Under the pieces are notes generated by a model. That model did no database searches and was not told where the DNA came from. It saw only the letters and a program-made list of their open reading frames with translations. Made by a program: the position numbers and the translations under genes. 24,656 nucleotides of DNA, taken from the IMG/VR virus record IMGVR_UViG_3300006919_000413, positions 1 to 24,656 of that record; one strand, 5' to 3'. The stretch comes from a virus. Below are positions 14,325-21,463 of the stretch, piece after piece (the first letter of the stretch is position 1; the number at the start of each line of letters is the position of its first letter).

Positions 14325-14515
14325 ACTCGCTCCACTTGATTATAACCGTATTTCTTGGCTAATGTGAGCGCCTCTGAAGCTTTGTATGTCTTCCCATCGA
14401 TAAACCTAAACAATGGCTCTCCATCCTTTATCTTATCTATTGCTACAAGATAGTAAGGCCCAAACTTAATGTGTTTGATCCTTTTGTTATGTTTTCTTAG
14501 ATTGAAACTAACCAT
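14297..14515 (-). CDS. Unknown small basic protein
   Basis: The protein has 72 residues. It starts at ATG 14515, overlapping the end of the preceding HTH gene by eight bases, and is probably translated by coupling since no clear ribosome binding site is seen. It is basic at the N-terminus (NLRKHNKRIKHIKFG) and then mixed alpha/beta with a DGKTYKASEALTLAKKYGY segment. It has no cysteines or membrane helix. It is the last gene before the operon terminator. I do not recognise it. Confidence 0.68.
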   Translation of the reverse strand: MVSFNLRKHNKRIKHIKFGPYYLVAIDKIKDGEPLFRFIDGKTYKASEALTLAKKYGYNQVERVYEAFNSLG

Positions 14516-14852
14516 ACATCCCAGCTACCAAATAAAACATCGCGAATATTGCAGCGCATCCTAGCAGCATCCCGCAGATCCCAATCCAGCTAATTTTGCT
14601 AAATAGTAGCGCATTGCGCTCGGGATCTAGGTAGATCTGGTCTTGCTCGATCTTCCCGGTGTAGAACAGTTGCTCTAACTTTTGCTTATTTTGATCAGAC
14701 GGCAAGTTAGCGCCGTTTTCCCAATCGCTCACTGTCTTGCGACTAACGCCAAGCATGACGGCAAGTTCACGCTGGCTAAGTTTAAGTTTAATCCTATGTG
14801 TCCGAATGTTATCGGCCGATCTCATGTTTTTAGTCAAGTTCCGTTCCACCAT
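14508..14852 (-). CDS. XRE-type HTH protein with C-terminal membrane helix
   Basis: The protein has 114 residues. ATG at 14852 is chosen because CGGAG lies 4-5 bases upstream; the longer frame to 14906 has no such site. Residues 12-62 are a canonical XRE/Cro helix-turn-helix (RTHRIKLKLSQRELAVMLGV then SRKTVSDWENG). Residues 87-110 are a strong transmembrane helix (ISWIGICGMLLGCAAIFAMF). A DNA-binding domain tethered to the membrane is unusual for a phage repressor and suggests a membrane-linked regulator or a host-interaction protein. The start overlaps the VRR-NUC gene by 23 bases. The domain calls are good; the biological role is unknown. Confidence 0.82.
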   Translation of the reverse strand: MVERNLTKNMRSADNIRTHRIKLKLSQRELAVMLGVSRKTVSDWENGANLPSDQNKQKLEQLFYTGKIEQDQIYLDPERNALLFSKISWIGICGMLLGCAAIFAMFYLVAGMYG

Positions 14853-15261
14853 AGTTCTCCGTGATTGTTGTAGTAAATTCCTCAATTTGAGACTTAGCAT
14901 CCTCAAATCCTTTAGCGACGATAACAGTTTGCTGCACCGATCTCAAATAATTTATCCAGTCTAACTGATTTTTCGACAATGAGCCGCCTTTTTTACGTTT
15001 CATCTCGATCCAAAGATTCCAAGCCGGGATCAACATATCTGGGACTCCGGGGGTCACGCCTTCGCTTTTGAGACGAACAGCGGTTACGATATTTCTGTGA
15101 CCGCCGTTTGGAATAGCAATGATTCTTACGCCTTCGTAATTTTTCCGAAACCAACTAACAAACTCTCGCTGCTCAACGTGTTCACTACGACCAACTTCTT
15201 TTTGTGACTTTGAAGTAGTTTCCTTCTTTTTTATAGGATATCTCATTTGGTGGAATTCCAT
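14830..15261 (-). CDS. VRR-NUC domain nuclease
   Basis: The protein has 143 residues. The VRR-NUC family pattern is plain: IIAIPNGGHRN, then RLKSEGVTPGVPDMLIPAWN, then LWIEMKRKKGGSLSKNQLDW, giving the D...E-x-K metal-binding residues, followed by ExA in the last helix. Phage VRR-NUC proteins are small structure-specific nucleases, often next to an SF2 helicase as here. The start is uncertain. ATG 15261 gives a 77-base overlap with the helicase gene and no clear ribosome binding site, and ATG 15246 is an alternative. The 3' end overlaps the HTH gene. Confidence 0.87.
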   Translation of the reverse strand: MEFHQMRYPIKKKETTSKSQKEVGRSEHVEQREFVSWFRKNYEGVRIIAIPNGGHRNIVTAVRLKSEGVTPGVPDMLIPAWNLWIEMKRKKGGSLSKNQLDWINYLRSVQQTVIVAKGFEDAKSQIEEFTTTITENYGGTELD

Positions 15262-16777
15262 TTAAGTTAAAAGAGTCACATATCTCATCCAGATCGAAGG
15301 CATTCTTTACATCGTCAATGACTCCGGCCTTTCTAGCATGTACATACACTGTCTGGCGCGCTGTTGTCCCGGCATATCCTTCGTGCGTCAGCGGAAAATA
15401 CTCTGTTATGATCGGATCACTAAACAATTTTGAGTAGTAAGTCACTTTAATCATTTCTTTGCCGCTGGCTCGAGACAAATGCGTCTCCCAGCGCCATGAA
15501 TCTACTAAAAGCTTATCGCCTCCACCGCCCATTATATCGACGTCATGAAGCTTCATCTTTTTCTCTTTTGGCGGCGGGAACACAAAATGGCATTCTGGGC
15601 ATTCTTTTACGGCTGGCGGCACTAGACTGTCGCATTGCGGACAGGCTTTAACAGGCGCCTCACCGTTGCCCTCTGTGGCCTTGTTTGGTGATTTAACGCC
15701 AGTAATTGGGCCGTGAGTCTGAACGACGCCAGCGAAATCCAGCACAAGGCAGTGATCCGTGTGACTCTTGACTCTCATGCCTCGCCCGGCCATCTGGACA
15801 TATAGGCCAGCGCTCATTGTGGGCCTCAGCATGGCGATCAAATCGATGTCTGGATAGTCGAAGCCAGTTGTGAGCACATTGGCGTTTGTTAGCGCCCTGA
15901 GTTCGCCAGACTTAAATCTTTTAATTATCTTTTCCCGCTCTGGCTTTGGCGTGTCCCCGGTAACGCATTCGGCTGGGATACCGTTCTCGATAAGCAGGTC
16001 TTTAATCGCCATAGCGTGTTTCACGCCAGCGCAAAAAAATAACCATGCCTTACGGTCTCCGGCTATTTTAATGACTTCCTTAACGGCCTCAGAATTGTTG
16101 TGCGGCTGGTTTACAGCTGCCTGTAGTTCTTTCTCGATGTACTCGCCGCCCCGCTTATGAACGCCCTCAACGCTTAACTTGATCCCGGTCAACTTTGACT
16201 TGAGCGGCGCCAAGAATCCATCCTCAACGAGCGCCTCGATCGAGGTCGGCTCGATCAGGTCATCAAATATGGCTGGTTTATCTGTGATCATCCCGTGGCC
16301 GAGTCGATACGGCGTCGCAGTAAGGCCAATGACTCTCAGCGCTGGATTGATGGCCTTTAGCGCGTCAATCAGTTTGCGATAACCAGTGTTTTGATCTGTG
16401 GATATCAGGTGCGCTTCATCGACGATCATGAGGTCGACGTGACCTATTTCGTGCGACTTGTTTCTGATAGACTGGATGCCAGCAAACGTGATTTGTTGAT
16501 GGGCCTCTTTACGCCCAATCCCAGCGCTGTATATTCCAAGCGGAGCGTCCGGCCAGTGCATCAACATTTTTTCGGCGTTCTGCTCTATCAATTCCTTGAC
16601 GTGAGTCGCCATCAAAACTCGAGTCTCAGGCCAATTGGTTATGGCGTCTTTGCAAAGCGCCGCAACGACGTGAGACTTGCCGCTTCCAGTTGGCAGAACG
16701 ATACATGGATTGCCATCGTTCGCCCTAAGCCAACTGTACAGCTGCTCAATCGCTAATTTCTGGTACTTCCTTAACAT
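15185..16777 (-). CDS. SF2 DEAD/DEAH-box helicase with zinc ribbon
   Basis: The protein has 530 residues. The ATG at 16777 is preferred because GGAGAG lies upstream and the helicase homology begins right there (MLRKYQKLAIEQLY); the frame extends 30 codons further without support. Motifs: Walker A PTGSGKS at 29-35, DEAH at 120-123, TAT at 153-155, and QMAGRGMR in the second RecA-like domain. After the helicase core come two Cys pairs (CPQCDSLVPP and CPECHFVF), a zinc ribbon, and a C-terminal region from about residue 430. Phage helicases of this type take part in recombination-dependent replication. It lies between DUF6378 and VRR-NUC, overlapping both. Confidence 0.93.
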   Translation of the reverse strand: MLRKYQKLAIEQLYSWLRANDGNPCIVLPTGSGKSHVVAALCKDAITNWPETRVLMATHVKELIEQNAEKMLMHWPDAPLGIYSAGIGRKEAHQQITFAGIQSIRNKSHEIGHVDLMIVDEAHLISTDQNTGYRKLIDALKAINPALRVIGLTATPYRLGHGMITDKPAIFDDLIEPTSIEALVEDGFLAPLKSKLTGIKLSVEGVHKRGGEYIEKELQAAVNQPHNNSEAVKEVIKIAGDRKAWLFFCAGVKHAMAIKDLLIENGIPAECVTGDTPKPEREKIIKRFKSGELRALTNANVLTTGFDYPDIDLIAMLRPTMSAGLYVQMAGRGMRVKSHTDHCLVLDFAGVVQTHGPITGVKSPNKATEGNGEAPVKACPQCDSLVPPAVKECPECHFVFPPPKEKKMKLHDVDIMGGGGDKLLVDSWRWETHLSRASGKEMIKVTYYSKLFSDPIITEYFPLTHEGYAGTTARQTVYVHARKAGVIDDVKNAFDLDEICDSFNLNGIPPNEISYKKEGNYFKVTKRSWS

Positions 16778-17051
16778 TATTAGTTCTCTCCAGCTCATCC
16801 GCAACAAGCTTGGCGTATCCACCAATGTCATGCCAAGTGTCGTGGAGATAATAGTTTCCACCAGCAAGGATCCTCGACATTTTGTTGCAAATCATGTCTA
16901 TGCTTTCCTTCATCATTGGCGGCATAAATTTATAATTTGGTGATTCTCTGACCACTTTCTTTAGACTCTGGCTGATCGCGCTGACCGTGACATAAGGCCC
17001 GTACTGGCCGTGGCGCTCCGCAAGTGTTGCTTCAATTGTTTTGTTTGTCAT
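16746..17051 (-). CDS. DUF6378 protein
   Basis: The protein has 101 residues. The family pattern is complete: ATLAERHGQYG at the N-terminus, KESIDMICNKMSRILAGG in the middle, and DTWHDIGGYAKLVADELE near the C-terminus. The all-helical layout and the conserved acidic/His residues resemble MazG-type nucleotide hydrolases in general character, but no activity is established for DUF6378 as far as I know. It starts in an ATGA overlap with the nuclease gene upstream and overlaps the helicase gene by 32 bases, so expression is coupled. Confidence 0.88.
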   Translation of the reverse strand: MTNKTIEATLAERHGQYGPYVTVSAISQSLKKVVRESPNYKFMPPMMKESIDMICNKMSRILAGGNYYLHDTWHDIGGYAKLVADELERTNNVKEVPEISD

Positions 17052-18058
17052 CCGGTTATCTTCCCATCAAATTGACTACGAATATCCATGACGTCTGGAT
17101 CCTGATTTACACAAGCTGCTGTGTTCGATACAAGTTCAATGCTGGAAAACGTGTTAGCGTCGCCTTCACCGTTTCTGATCGCTTTGCCATCGATCATGAA
17201 CACGGCCTCAGCGTCCGTGCTACTCTCGATCCTTGGCCAAGGCACGACGTCAGGATGAAGAACATGCGATGGGCATCCTGTTCGCTGAAACTCTTCAGGT
17301 ATCCCAGCTGACTCGAATCTTTCGCAGTCCCAAGTGCCATCAGGCATGGGCGTCGAGTGAGCGCATGTCCGACAGTTAATCTGCGTAGTTGGTTTTTCCT
17401 CGTGACAAATATGGCGAGCCGCACACTGTTTGCAAGTGAAGAACGTTGGATCGTTAGTGATCCTCGGTGGTGCCTCATTTGCCAATGTAATGAATTCTCC
17501 CTTTTTTAAAAGGCGCTCCGCGAACGGCTCATCGAAGTCGATGATCTCTGTGTACATCTCATCATTATTTTTGTTCACCGCGACGTACAGCGCCTTGTTG
17601 ATTTTCTTGCCAAGCATATACAGCTGCATTTGCGCGTAGTGCTGCGGCTTGGTTTCCTTCACGCCTTTCCTCGAGGTCGAGTCAAATGATCTCTGGTTGT
17701 GAGTCTTGAACTCAGCAATCATTGTCTCCGTCTCATGCCCGGGAACGCCGCCAGTAATAATGCCGTCGACCGAGCCGCTGACGTGATTTCCAAAATCAAC
17801 TTTAGACTGGTTATCGCCAACTTCTTTGATATTAATGCCAATCGCCCAAAGGTCAGAGACAATTGTATTCTCCTCGAGGTGGCCTCGACGAAACAACCGC
17901 CTCATCCGTCCCGAGAAGTTTTCCTTAAATGCCCAACGGAACATGTACCAAAGGAATCTTTCACACTTGTGACCTAATACAGAGCCGCCCATATGGCCGC
18001 GTTGCGTGTCTGTGGTTTTCTGATGGTACTCGTCAATCCGTTCGACAATTTTGCTCAT
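17048..18058 (-). CDS. RecB/Cas4-like PD-(D/E)XK nuclease, probable Fe-S cluster
   Basis: The protein has 336 residues from ATG 18058 (TAATG overlap with the preceding gene). It is a RecB-family nuclease: D98, then E116-F-K118 (AEFKT), then the QMQLY helix at 143-147. A cysteine at 32 (GHKCERFLWY) together with C209, C212 and C218 (CKQCAARHIC) reproduces the C...C-x2-C-x5-C spacing of Cas4/AddB-type iron-sulfur nucleases. A further Cys-rich segment (NCRTCAHSTPMPDGTWDCE ... GCP) forms a second metal site near residues 230-270. It probably acts as an exonuclease feeding single strands to the Sak4-type recombinase encoded upstream. Confidence 0.9.
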   Translation of the reverse strand: MSKIVERIDEYHQKTTDTQRGHMGGSVLGHKCERFLWYMFRWAFKENFSGRMRRLFRRGHLEENTIVSDLWAIGINIKEVGDNQSKVDFGNHVSGSVDGIITGGVPGHETETMIAEFKTHNQRSFDSTSRKGVKETKPQHYAQMQLYMLGKKINKALYVAVNKNNDEMYTEIIDFDEPFAERLLKKGEFITLANEAPPRITNDPTFFTCKQCAARHICHEEKPTTQINCRTCAHSTPMPDGTWDCERFESAGIPEEFQRTGCPSHVLHPDVVPWPRIESSTDAEAVFMIDGKAIRNGEGDANTFSSIELVSNTAACVNQDPDVMDIRSQFDGKITG

Positions 18059-18342
18059 TAACCAACCAACCTTTCTATTTTTAATTTGGATGCGATCCAC
18101 TCACCTCTACTTGAGATGTGACTTTTCCCATTCTTTAACGAATCATTAACGTAGAGAGCGTACTCAAGTTTATTAGCAACGTTTCTAATGCACTCCATTC
18201 CTTCGTCAGAATAAATCAAGTCCAGCGCATCAGTATTCATCAAAAACACTTCACTTAAAGTTTTTAATTCTGCGGTCGTCAGGATCAACGAATGCTTCGT
18301 GGCATTATCTAAGGCATCTTCTAAGTAATTTTCTAAATCCAT
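18058..18342 (-). CDS. Unknown acidic helical protein
   Basis: The protein has 94 residues. ATG 18342 is preferred over a TTG four codons earlier because GGAG (18352-18349) is placed six bases before the ATG. The sequence is acidic and helical (LENYLEDALDNATKHSLILT ...), ending in a short basic segment. It has no known motif. The gene starts immediately behind a terminator hairpin, so it should be made at reduced level unless another signal overrides termination. Its stop overlaps the nuclease start. Confidence 0.75.
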   Translation of the reverse strand: MDLENYLEDALDNATKHSLILTTAELKTLSEVFLMNTDALDLIYSDEGMECIRNVANKLEYALYVNDSLKNGKSHISSRGEWIASKLKIERLVG

Positions 18343-18352
18343 TGTTTTCTCC

Positions 18353-18380
18353 AAAAAACATTGAGGGGCCGAAGCCCCTC
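18353..18380 (-). terminator. Terminator with TTCG loop inside the minus operon
   Basis: On the minus strand GAGGGGC (18380-18374), a TTCG tetraloop and GCCCCTC (18369-18363) form a very stable 7-bp hairpin. Four bases later there are six T (18358-18353), which run straight into GGAG of the next gene. It ends the Cro-like gene's transcript or acts as an attenuator between recombination genes and the downstream nuclease/helicase genes. Confidence 0.85.
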
Positions 18381-18386
18381 TTGTTA

Positions 18387-18608
18387 TTAAAATCCGACTC
18401 TCTCAACTATCAAGTTTGCAATCTTTGGGTCGACCAAGCCAACCACATCAATATCAAACTTTTTCGAGATAGTCTTCGCATGATTGATCGGGAAATATCC
18501 TCTTGACTTGCAATGTGCAATGTACTGCTGAGTTACTCCCAATATTTTGGCCAGATTTTTTTGTGTTCCGGCCTCATCAATTGCGTGATTAACAAAATTT
18601 CGTGCCAT
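18387..18608 (-). CDS. Cro/YdaS-like HTH protein
   Basis: The protein has 73 residues. ATG 18608 has AAGGAG exactly six bases upstream; the frame continues further without support. The pattern MARNFVNHAIDEAGTQKNLA followed by KILGVTQQYIAHCKSRGYFP matches small Cro/YdaS-type repressors, in which a glycine-Thr-Gln turn precedes the recognition helix and a G-x-x-P segment follows. It lies inside the recombination operon rather than at a divergent switch. It may be a feedback repressor of the early promoters. Its gene is the last one before an internal terminator. Confidence 0.82.
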   Translation of the reverse strand: MARNFVNHAIDEAGTQKNLAKILGVTQQYIAHCKSRGYFPINHAKTISKKFDIDVVGLVDPKIANLIVERVGF

Positions 18609-18618
18609 AAAGATCTCC

Positions 18619-19080
18619 TTATTTCGCCCAAGGCGCGTTAGCGTTAGCGTTGGTATCAGCTGTTGGCGGCTTCGAGCCGTTGCCAGTTGTTTTCCAATCC
18701 TTAACGTCATTGGACGCTGCGTACTGACCAGAAGCTGGGCGCTCAGTTACTTTAATTTTTACATCGAGACCGACCAGTTCATTAGTATCTCTAGGTAGGC
18801 CGCTCATCCCGCCAGCTAACGCCAACTTACTGAGTTGAGTTCGGCCAATCTTTTCAGCAACTGGATTGGGATTGTGCACATTCAGGTTCCCCCAAATCAC
18901 ACGACCGCTATGCTCCGGGCCAGTGATATCGTAACGGACTGCGATGTATTTCCCGTTCCCGGCCTTTGTCGTTCTAAGTTCTGCCGACATGACTCGAGCG
19001 TCGTACCACCCATCAGGAACTGGGGCATAGTCAGCGTTTGCGTCTGCGACAAAGTCGTAAGTATCAAATTCAAGATCCAT
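18619..19080 (-). CDS. DUF669-like single-strand DNA-binding protein
   Basis: The protein has 153 residues from ATG 19080 (GAAGGA eight bases upstream). The DUF669 pattern is present: VPDGWYDARVMSAELRTTKA, KYIAVRYDITGPEHSGRVIW, LNVHNPNPVAEKIGRTQLSK, then LVGLDVKIKVTER. The last 30 residues are low-complexity (Asn/Ala/Thr) and end in APWAK, as in many SSB tails with a terminal hydrophobic residue cluster. In phages DUF669 proteins sit next to Sak-type annealing proteins or recombinases, as here, and are thought to bind single-stranded DNA. That role is by association. Confidence 0.88.
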   Translation of the reverse strand: MDLEFDTYDFVADANADYAPVPDGWYDARVMSAELRTTKAGNGKYIAVRYDITGPEHSGRVIWGNLNVHNPNPVAEKIGRTQLSKLALAGGMSGLPRDTNELVGLDVKIKVTERPASGQYAASNDVKDWKTTGNGSKPPTADTNANANAPWAK

Positions 19081-19082
19081 AG

Positions 19083-19475
19083 TTATTTTCCTTCTAAAGT
19101 TATTGAATACGAAGGTCTGCCCGGAACAGTTGTGATCGCTCCGAGAAGAGGCTTCGTAAGATTTTCGTCTGCCTTTTTCCAAGCAGACATGTTTATGTCC
19201 GGCTTCCACCTAAACAGCGTCGGCAGATGGTCGGACAATCCGTGTTCCGCTGCGATGTCTTGCAATACGTCACCATCGACTTTGCGAGTCATGCGGCTGG
19301 TAATTTTCAACTTGTAGTTGTTCTGAGTCAGCAACTTCGTGCCTTCTTCAGTCTCATCGAGTTTGATCAACTTGCTGATCTGATCCTCGATCTCTCGACG
19401 CTCATCGATAGCGGCTTTCTCTCGAGACTTTGCCGCTATCCATCGTCGACTGAGTGCGTCTAATGCATCAGGCAT
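19083..19475 (-). CDS. DUF7173-like recombination-operon protein
   Basis: The protein has 130 residues. ATG 19475 with GGAGG five bases upstream is the start. Residues 1-45 are a coiled coil (ALDALSRRWIAAKSREKAAI ...). A beta-rich part follows (NYKLKITSRMTRKVDGD), and the C-terminal half has FRWKPDINMSAWKKADE and ends in GRPSYSITLEGK. This layout is familiar from phage proteins encoded beside Sak4 ATPases (from memory DUF7173). It probably works with the recombinase, but no activity is known. It overlaps the Sak4-like gene by eight bases. Confidence 0.82.
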   Translation of the reverse strand: MPDALDALSRRWIAAKSREKAAIDERREIEDQISKLIKLDETEEGTKLLTQNNYKLKITSRMTRKVDGDVLQDIAAEHGLSDHLPTLFRWKPDINMSAWKKADENLTKPLLGAITTVPGRPSYSITLEGK

Positions 19476-20136
19476 CTTGACCTCCAATCTTTGCAATGAG
19501 TTTTCCTAAGTCCGGATCCTCCCAGTCAGAAAGCTTCCCGGAACGATCCTTCGCGATCCAAGATGTATCGCCCTTGCACATTAGGCCGCGCCATTCTTTG
19601 TCGTCAGTCTTGCCGAATCGCATCGCCAGAACTTCGTCAAACAGATACGGCAACTGCTGGCCAGTCTTGCTGCCGGGCATCGACGGCCCCCAGAACAACT
19701 TGCCGACGTCGTCTTGGACTTGCGACAACTTCGCGGTCATGTAAACGTGCATCGGTAAATTACGGAACGCACGGATGATTGACATCATGCTGTCAGCGAG
19801 CGCGCCATAAGCTTGACGAGGATCCTTCGACTTTTGTTTTTCCTCACTCAGTACGACCTCGCCGATTTCTGATATCGAATCGATGGCGACAGAAGAATAT
19901 TCGCCGCCCTCGTTCTTCAACCAGCTGTACGCCTCTTTAAGATCGTCCATCGTCTCGACCTCGATGTACGGGATGTCAGTCCCATCGAGTGAGCGCAGAC
20001 CAGATTCAGCTGACAAGATGATTGGTTTTGGAAGTGTTTTGATCAGAGTGGTTTTGCCTGAGCCGCTCTGGCCGTAACACAAGATGTTGATGTGACTCGT
20101 CGCGATCGACGATGTCGTTTTTAGATTTATAGCCAT
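19468..20136 (-). CDS. Sak4-like RecA-fold recombination ATPase
   Basis: The protein has 222 residues from ATG 20136, with TGGAG five bases upstream. Walker A is GQSGSGKT at 22-29. A Walker B-like segment SVAIDSISEI lies near residue 90, followed by HVYMTAKLSQVQDD (a sensor-type strand) and a C-terminal region with YLFDEVLAMRFG. This corresponds to the AAA_24/Sak4 group of short RecA-like phage proteins that promote single-strand annealing with the phage SSB. The DUF669 SSB-like gene and the DUF7173-like gene follow in the same operon, and a RecB-type nuclease comes later, giving a complete recombination module. Confidence 0.92.
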   Translation of the reverse strand: MAINLKTTSSIATSHINILCYGQSGSGKTTLIKTLPKPIILSAESGLRSLDGTDIPYIEVETMDDLKEAYSWLKNEGGEYSSVAIDSISEIGEVVLSEEKQKSKDPRQAYGALADSMMSIIRAFRNLPMHVYMTAKLSQVQDDVGKLFWGPSMPGSKTGQQLPYLFDEVLAMRFGKTDDKEWRGLMCKGDTSWIAKDRSGKLSDWEDPDLGKLIAKIGGQDA

Positions 20137-20186
20137 GTTTTCTCCAGTTAAATGGCGGTCGGAAAATCCCTTCGCCAATATTTAGG

Positions 20187-20477
20187 TTAGCAGAGTCGTT
20201 TTGGAATTGCAATATACTGGTCAGTATCCACAAGCATCTCACTGTATTCGTCGAACGCTTCGTCTCGATCGGACTTGATCGTTAGATCAGAGTCCGGGAA
20301 GAAGACCTCAATCGATTCTGCAATCGACGTGATGCCGTCTTGCTCGATGACGTAGAGTCCGACTCCCGGTAAGACGTGGTTAGACACAGTCGTGTTTCGA
20401 TCGCTTCCACTCACCGACACGAGTGTCACAAGCATTGGCGATTTCTCGTCCGTGGATACAAACTTTTTTATTTTCAT
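20187..20477 (-). CDS. Unknown small acidic protein
   Basis: The protein has 96 residues. ATG 20477 has GAGG about seven bases upstream. It is acidic, beta-rich in the middle (NHVLPGVGLYVIEQDGITSI) and helical at the end. No motif was recognised. The first 98 bases overlap the end of the upstream membrane-protein gene, which is long; an internal ATG at 20435 would shorten the overlap but lacks a good ribosome binding site. It is followed by 50 bases without a gene before the Sak4-like gene. Confidence 0.65.
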   Translation of the reverse strand: MKIKKFVSTDEKSPMLVTLVSVSGSDRNTTVSNHVLPGVGLYVIEQDGITSIAESIEVFFPDSDLTIKSDRDEAFDEYSEMLVDTDQYIAIPKRLC

Positions 20478-20589
20478 CTGTCTGCCTCTTATCCCATTCT
20501 AACGCAACGAGATAAGAGAGCATGATGACGACTAGGCCGCCGAGAAGAAAATACATAAGGTCAATGAGTCGTTCTAAAATTTTAAGCAT
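20380..20589 (-). CDS. Small single-span membrane protein
   Basis: The protein has 69 residues from ATG 20589, which overlaps the stop of the gene before it by eight bases. Residues 10-32 (DLMYFLLGGLVVIMLSYLVA) are a transmembrane helix. The C-terminal domain carries three cysteines (KVCIHGREIANACD ... HDCV) and is basic. Small membrane proteins in early phage operons often modify the host envelope or block superinfection, but nothing specific can be said here. Confidence 0.62.
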   Translation of the reverse strand: MLKILERLIDLMYFLLGGLVVIMLSYLVALEWDKRQTDENKKVCIHGREIANACDTRVGEWKRSKHDCV

Positions 20590-20854
20590 TCCAGTTATCC
20601 CATTTCTCAATCATGATTGGCTCAACGATATCGCAAAAGATTTTCGCCTCTTTGTGCATTTCGTACTCGTAAGTCTCGACGGCGGCAGTCTCGATCTCAG
20701 CAAAGTATCCAGCGTACTCGAGCACTTGAGGTAGATTCTTATCATCCCGGAAGATGTAACAGAACTTGCCCTCGACCTTCAGGATCTCTGGGATCTCGTG
20801 ATCGCGGTCAGCTGCCATCGCGAGGAACAATGTGTTTACTTTAATTACGACCAC
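20582..20854 (-). CDS. Unknown early protein, GTG start
   Basis: The protein has 90 residues. GTG 20854 is chosen because AAGGAG lies exactly six bases upstream, while the longer frame to 20878 would put that site inside the coding region. The middle contains KVEGKFCYIFRDDKNLPQVL and a very acidic, aromatic stretch (AAVETYEYEMHKEAKIFCDI), ending in IEKWDNW. It is acidic overall, a character often found in phage host-takeover proteins. No family is recognised. Confidence 0.7.
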   Translation of the reverse strand: MVVIKVNTLFLAMAADRDHEIPEILKVEGKFCYIFRDDKNLPQVLEYAGYFAEIETAAVETYEYEMHKEAKIFCDIVEPIMIEKWDNWNA

Positions 20855-21035
20855 GTTTATCTCCTTTTCTAATATCAATGCAAGACTTACACATCCACTT
20901 ACAATTACTTGTGTTAGCTCTAAACTTGCCGCCCTCGAGCGGCCTGTGTTTATTGCAATAGGCGCAGTATCGCTCCCCGGTGTATCGAGCGACGGCCTCG
21001 CGCATTTGATTTATTTTCATTCTTTGATCCGGCAA
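20841..21035 (-). CDS. Small zinc-finger protein, TTG start
   Basis: The protein has 64 residues. TTG 21035 stands six bases behind AAGGAG; ATG 21020, five codons further on, is a possible alternative. Two Cys pairs (ERYCAYC and CKWMCKSC) 22 residues apart make a treble-clef or zinc-ribbon-like finger, followed by a basic tail (RKGDKRGRN). It may bind nucleic acid. It overlaps both neighbours, the upstream one by 86 bases. Confidence 0.68.
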   Translation of the reverse strand: MPDQRMKINQMREAVARYTGERYCAYCNKHRPLEGGKFRANTSNCKWMCKSCIDIRKGDKRGRN

Positions 21036-21180
21036 CTTTTTCTCCTTCAAGTTTTACTGAGTTTATTTTCCAATTGTCACCATGAAGATTCTCATGGCAG
21101 GCTTCGTCATAATGCATTTTTGCGGATGCGTGGTCAACGTACTCGCCGACCACATATCCGTTGACTATGACCTTAAACAC
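20950..21180 (-). CDS. Unknown small protein, GTG start by coupling
   Basis: The frame begins at GTG 21180, overlapping the stop of the previous gene (GTGTTTAA). The first 50 codons give a well-formed sequence (MFKVIVNGYVVGEYVDHASA ... HGDNWKINSVKLEGEK). The last 25 residues are basic and overlap the zinc-finger gene in another frame. No ribosome binding site is visible, so translation would rely on coupling. The front part looks coding; the tail may be out-of-frame reading after loss of an earlier stop. Confidence 0.5.
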   Translation of the reverse strand: MFKVIVNGYVVGEYVDHASAKMHYDEACHENLHGDNWKINSVKLEGEKVAGSKNENKSNARGRRSIHRGAILRLLQ

Positions 21181-21463
21181 CGAAGCGCAGCGAGAAGATC
21201 GCTGACGTGGTGGTGTACTTTTCGCGAGTGTTAGAGTCAACACCCATGTCATCAATCAAAGTCTTCCAGTCAAGAACTTTGCGATTTGCTTCAACGTAAG
21301 TTGCGTTGTACACGTTGCCGCAGACTTTCTTGATACCGCTGGCTTGGCACTGGTCTTTGATCTCTGCCTCGAGCGCTTTGATCTCGCGATTGTAATCAGC
21401 AACGATTTTCTTCATTGCGCCAACTTTGTCGACTAGTGTCTCGAGCGTGTTTTCTGCTTTCAT
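21173..21463 (-). CDS. Coiled-coil early protein
   Basis: The protein has 96 residues. ATG 21463 is preceded by TTAGGAG and seven A. Residues 1-38 form a coiled coil (ENTLETLVDKVGAMKKIVAD ...). The second half has a CQASGIKKVCGNVYNATYVE segment and a WKTLIDDMG segment. It somewhat resembles Gam/Gp157-type phage proteins (coil followed by a small beta hairpin), which bind DNA ends or nucleases, but the match is too weak to name it. It is the first gene behind a strong promoter, so it is probably made early and abundantly. Confidence 0.78.
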   Translation of the reverse strand: MKAENTLETLVDKVGAMKKIVADYNREIKALEAEIKDQCQASGIKKVCGNVYNATYVEANRKVLDWKTLIDDMGVDSNTREKYTTTSAIFSLRFGV

